A DNA stretch of 6,513 nucleotides from Alphaproteobacteria bacterium (GTDB lineage: Bacteria; Pseudomonadota; Alphaproteobacteria; Rs-D84), in contig JAKSSZ010000034.1 of assembly GCA_024402835.1 (NCBI GenBank), positions 1-6,513 of the forward strand, in the 5' to 3' direction. Of this stretch, positions 6,218-6,513 are shown one piece after another. The position numbers were made by a program, and so were the translations under genes. The notes beneath the pieces are model-generated. The model saw nothing but the letters and a program-made list of their open reading frames with translations, was not told where the DNA came from and made no database searches. The first letter of the stretch is position 1. Each line of letters starts with the position of its first letter.

Positions 6218-6335
6218 ACAAACTCCTATACAAACGTGATTACACATTACTATACTATTGTATTTATCTTTGTCAATACAAATGTATTTACAGTAATAAA
6301 TACAGATATAAATACAGTTGTATATAGGTTTGTAT
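6216..6335. repeat. Tandem array of ten 12-bp palindromic units, probable RHH operator
   Basis: The units, in order from 6216, are ATACAAACTCCT, ATACAAACGTGA, TTACACATTACT, ATACTATTGTAT, TTATCTTTGTCA, ATACAAATGTAT, TTACAGTAATAA, ATACAGATATAA, ATACAGTTGTAT and ATAGGTTTGTAT. The consensus is the palindrome ATACAnnTGTAT. Every exact ATACA (6216, 6228, 6276, 6300, 6312) and every exact TGTAT (6259, 6283, 6319, 6331) in this stretch falls in one 12-bp register. Units 6 and 9 carry both half-sites exactly; unit 4 differs by one base. Unit 1 overlaps the RHH gene's start codon and ribosome binding site, and units 3-6 cover its promoter. RHH proteins commonly bind tandem half-sites cooperatively and repress their own genes. 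ParR-type RHH proteins bind similar arrays as plasmid centromeres. Binding by the neighbouring protein is inferred. Confidence 0.8.
6249..6276 (-). promoter_or_regulatory. RHH gene promoter within the operator array (minus strand)
   Basis: On the minus strand a perfect TTGACA -35 (6276-6271) is followed after 16 bp by TATAGT (6254-6249), the best-scoring promoter seen in the window. Initiation near 6242 would give a leader of about 25 nt containing AGGAG. Both hexamers are embedded in repeat units 3-6, so a bound RHH protein would occlude RNA polymerase. Confidence 0.7.
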
Positions 6336-6348
6336 TGTGTTTTGTCTT

Positions 6349-6377
6349 TTGCTTTTTTAAAAAAATATATGTAAAAT
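6349..6377 (+). promoter_or_regulatory. Putative tolB promoter
   Basis: TTGCTT (6349-6354), a 17-bp spacer and TAAAAT (6372-6377) precede tolB. The -35 begins 13 bp after the last clear repeat unit, so an RHH protein bound to the array could touch or influence this promoter. Confidence 0.5.
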
Positions 6378-6401
6378 AGGAATGTTTATATGGGGGATAC
6401 A

Positions 6402-6513
6402 ATGCAAAAGATATTAAAGATTATAATTAGTTGTTTTTGTTTGTTTTTGTTTTCATCTGTTCATGCGGAATTGCATGTTGATATAGTTGCTGGTGGAACG
6501 GATCCAATTTCTA
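6402..6513 (+). CDS. tolB: TolB-like periplasmic protein, N-terminus only (3' end outside window)
   Basis: Thirty-seven codons are visible. A signal peptide (positive 'MQKILK', a hydrophobic core, cleavage after 'VHA' at residue 22) is followed by 'ELHVDIVAGGTDPIS'. This matches the start of mature alphaproteobacterial TolB, where a short strand of the form L-x-V-(D/E)-(I/V) precedes a Gly-rich turn and 'P-I'. TolB is the periplasmic beta-propeller partner of Pal and TolA in the Tol-Pal envelope-constriction system. The ATG at 6402 is preferred because GGGGG (6392-6396) is correctly spaced. An in-frame ATG at 6390 would add four residues ('MGDT') and has a weaker AGGAA upstream. The call rests on a short N-terminus, and no other tol gene is in view, so it is tentative. 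Confidence 0.65.
   Translation, partial: MQKILKIIISCFCLFLFSSVHAELHVDIVAGGTDPIS

Noticed and set aside
6218..6247. Longer RHH protein starting at the ATG at 6247
   Set aside because: The extra ten residues are not RHH-like, no ribosome binding site precedes that ATG, and the predicted transcript starts downstream of it.
6216..6335. 12-bp array considered as a CRISPR or microsatellite
   Set aside because: The units are contiguous without spacers and too short for CRISPR. They are imperfect palindromes, not a simple slipping repeat, and they overlap promoter elements.
6194..6379. Plus-strand frame of 61 codons across the RHH-tolB gap
   Set aside because: Low-complexity Thr/Val/Phe-rich translation of the repeat array with no ribosome binding site; it is a by-product of the TGTATTTA-type repeats.

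Overview
The window is AT-rich chromosomal DNA, densely packed with genes that use the standard code. TGG encodes Trp and no TGA is read through. The gene set (AsmA-like envelope protein, DnaN, EF-P, class II aldolase, a VirB2-like pilin, the start of a TolB-like protein) points to a Gram-negative bacterium. The DnaN, AsmA and TolB sequences look most like a reduced, AT-rich alphaproteobacterium, such as a gut or host-associated lineage. That placement comes from recognising families, not from a search.

Layout. Positions 1-1400 hold the 3' part of an AsmA-family envelope gene. Five bases later comes a membrane-anchored diadenylate cyclase of the CdaA type (1406-2182), probably translationally coupled to it. 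dnaN (2279-3397) and efp (3534-4103) follow on the same strand, each with its own promoter and ribosome binding site. A hairpin terminator at 4126-4153 is shared with the convergent class II fructose-bisphosphate aldolase gene (4152-5087, minus strand). A divergent promoter region (5088-5182) separates the aldolase from a small lipoprotein (5183-5503), which may be expressed from a leaderless mRNA. A VirB2/TrbC-like two-helix pilin (5566-5922) comes next. It converges, through a second shared terminator, on a minus-strand Arc-like ribbon-helix-helix (RHH) gene (5975-6217). The window ends in the first 37 codons of a TolB-like protein (6402 onward).

The most striking structure is between the RHH gene and tolB. 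From 6216 to about 6335 the DNA is organised as ten consecutive 12-bp units around the palindrome ATACAAATGTAT, all in strict 12-bp register. The array covers the RHH gene's ribosome binding site and a near-consensus promoter, and it ends just before the -35 of the putative tolB promoter. It looks like an extended cooperative operator, or a centromere-like iteron array, for the adjacent RHH protein. No toxin gene accompanies the antitoxin-like RHH gene on either side.

The second point of interest is the CdaA-type c-di-AMP synthase. This signalling enzyme is classically Gram-positive. Here it lies behind an AsmA-like gene and ahead of dnaN, without the cdaR and glmM partners known from Firmicutes.
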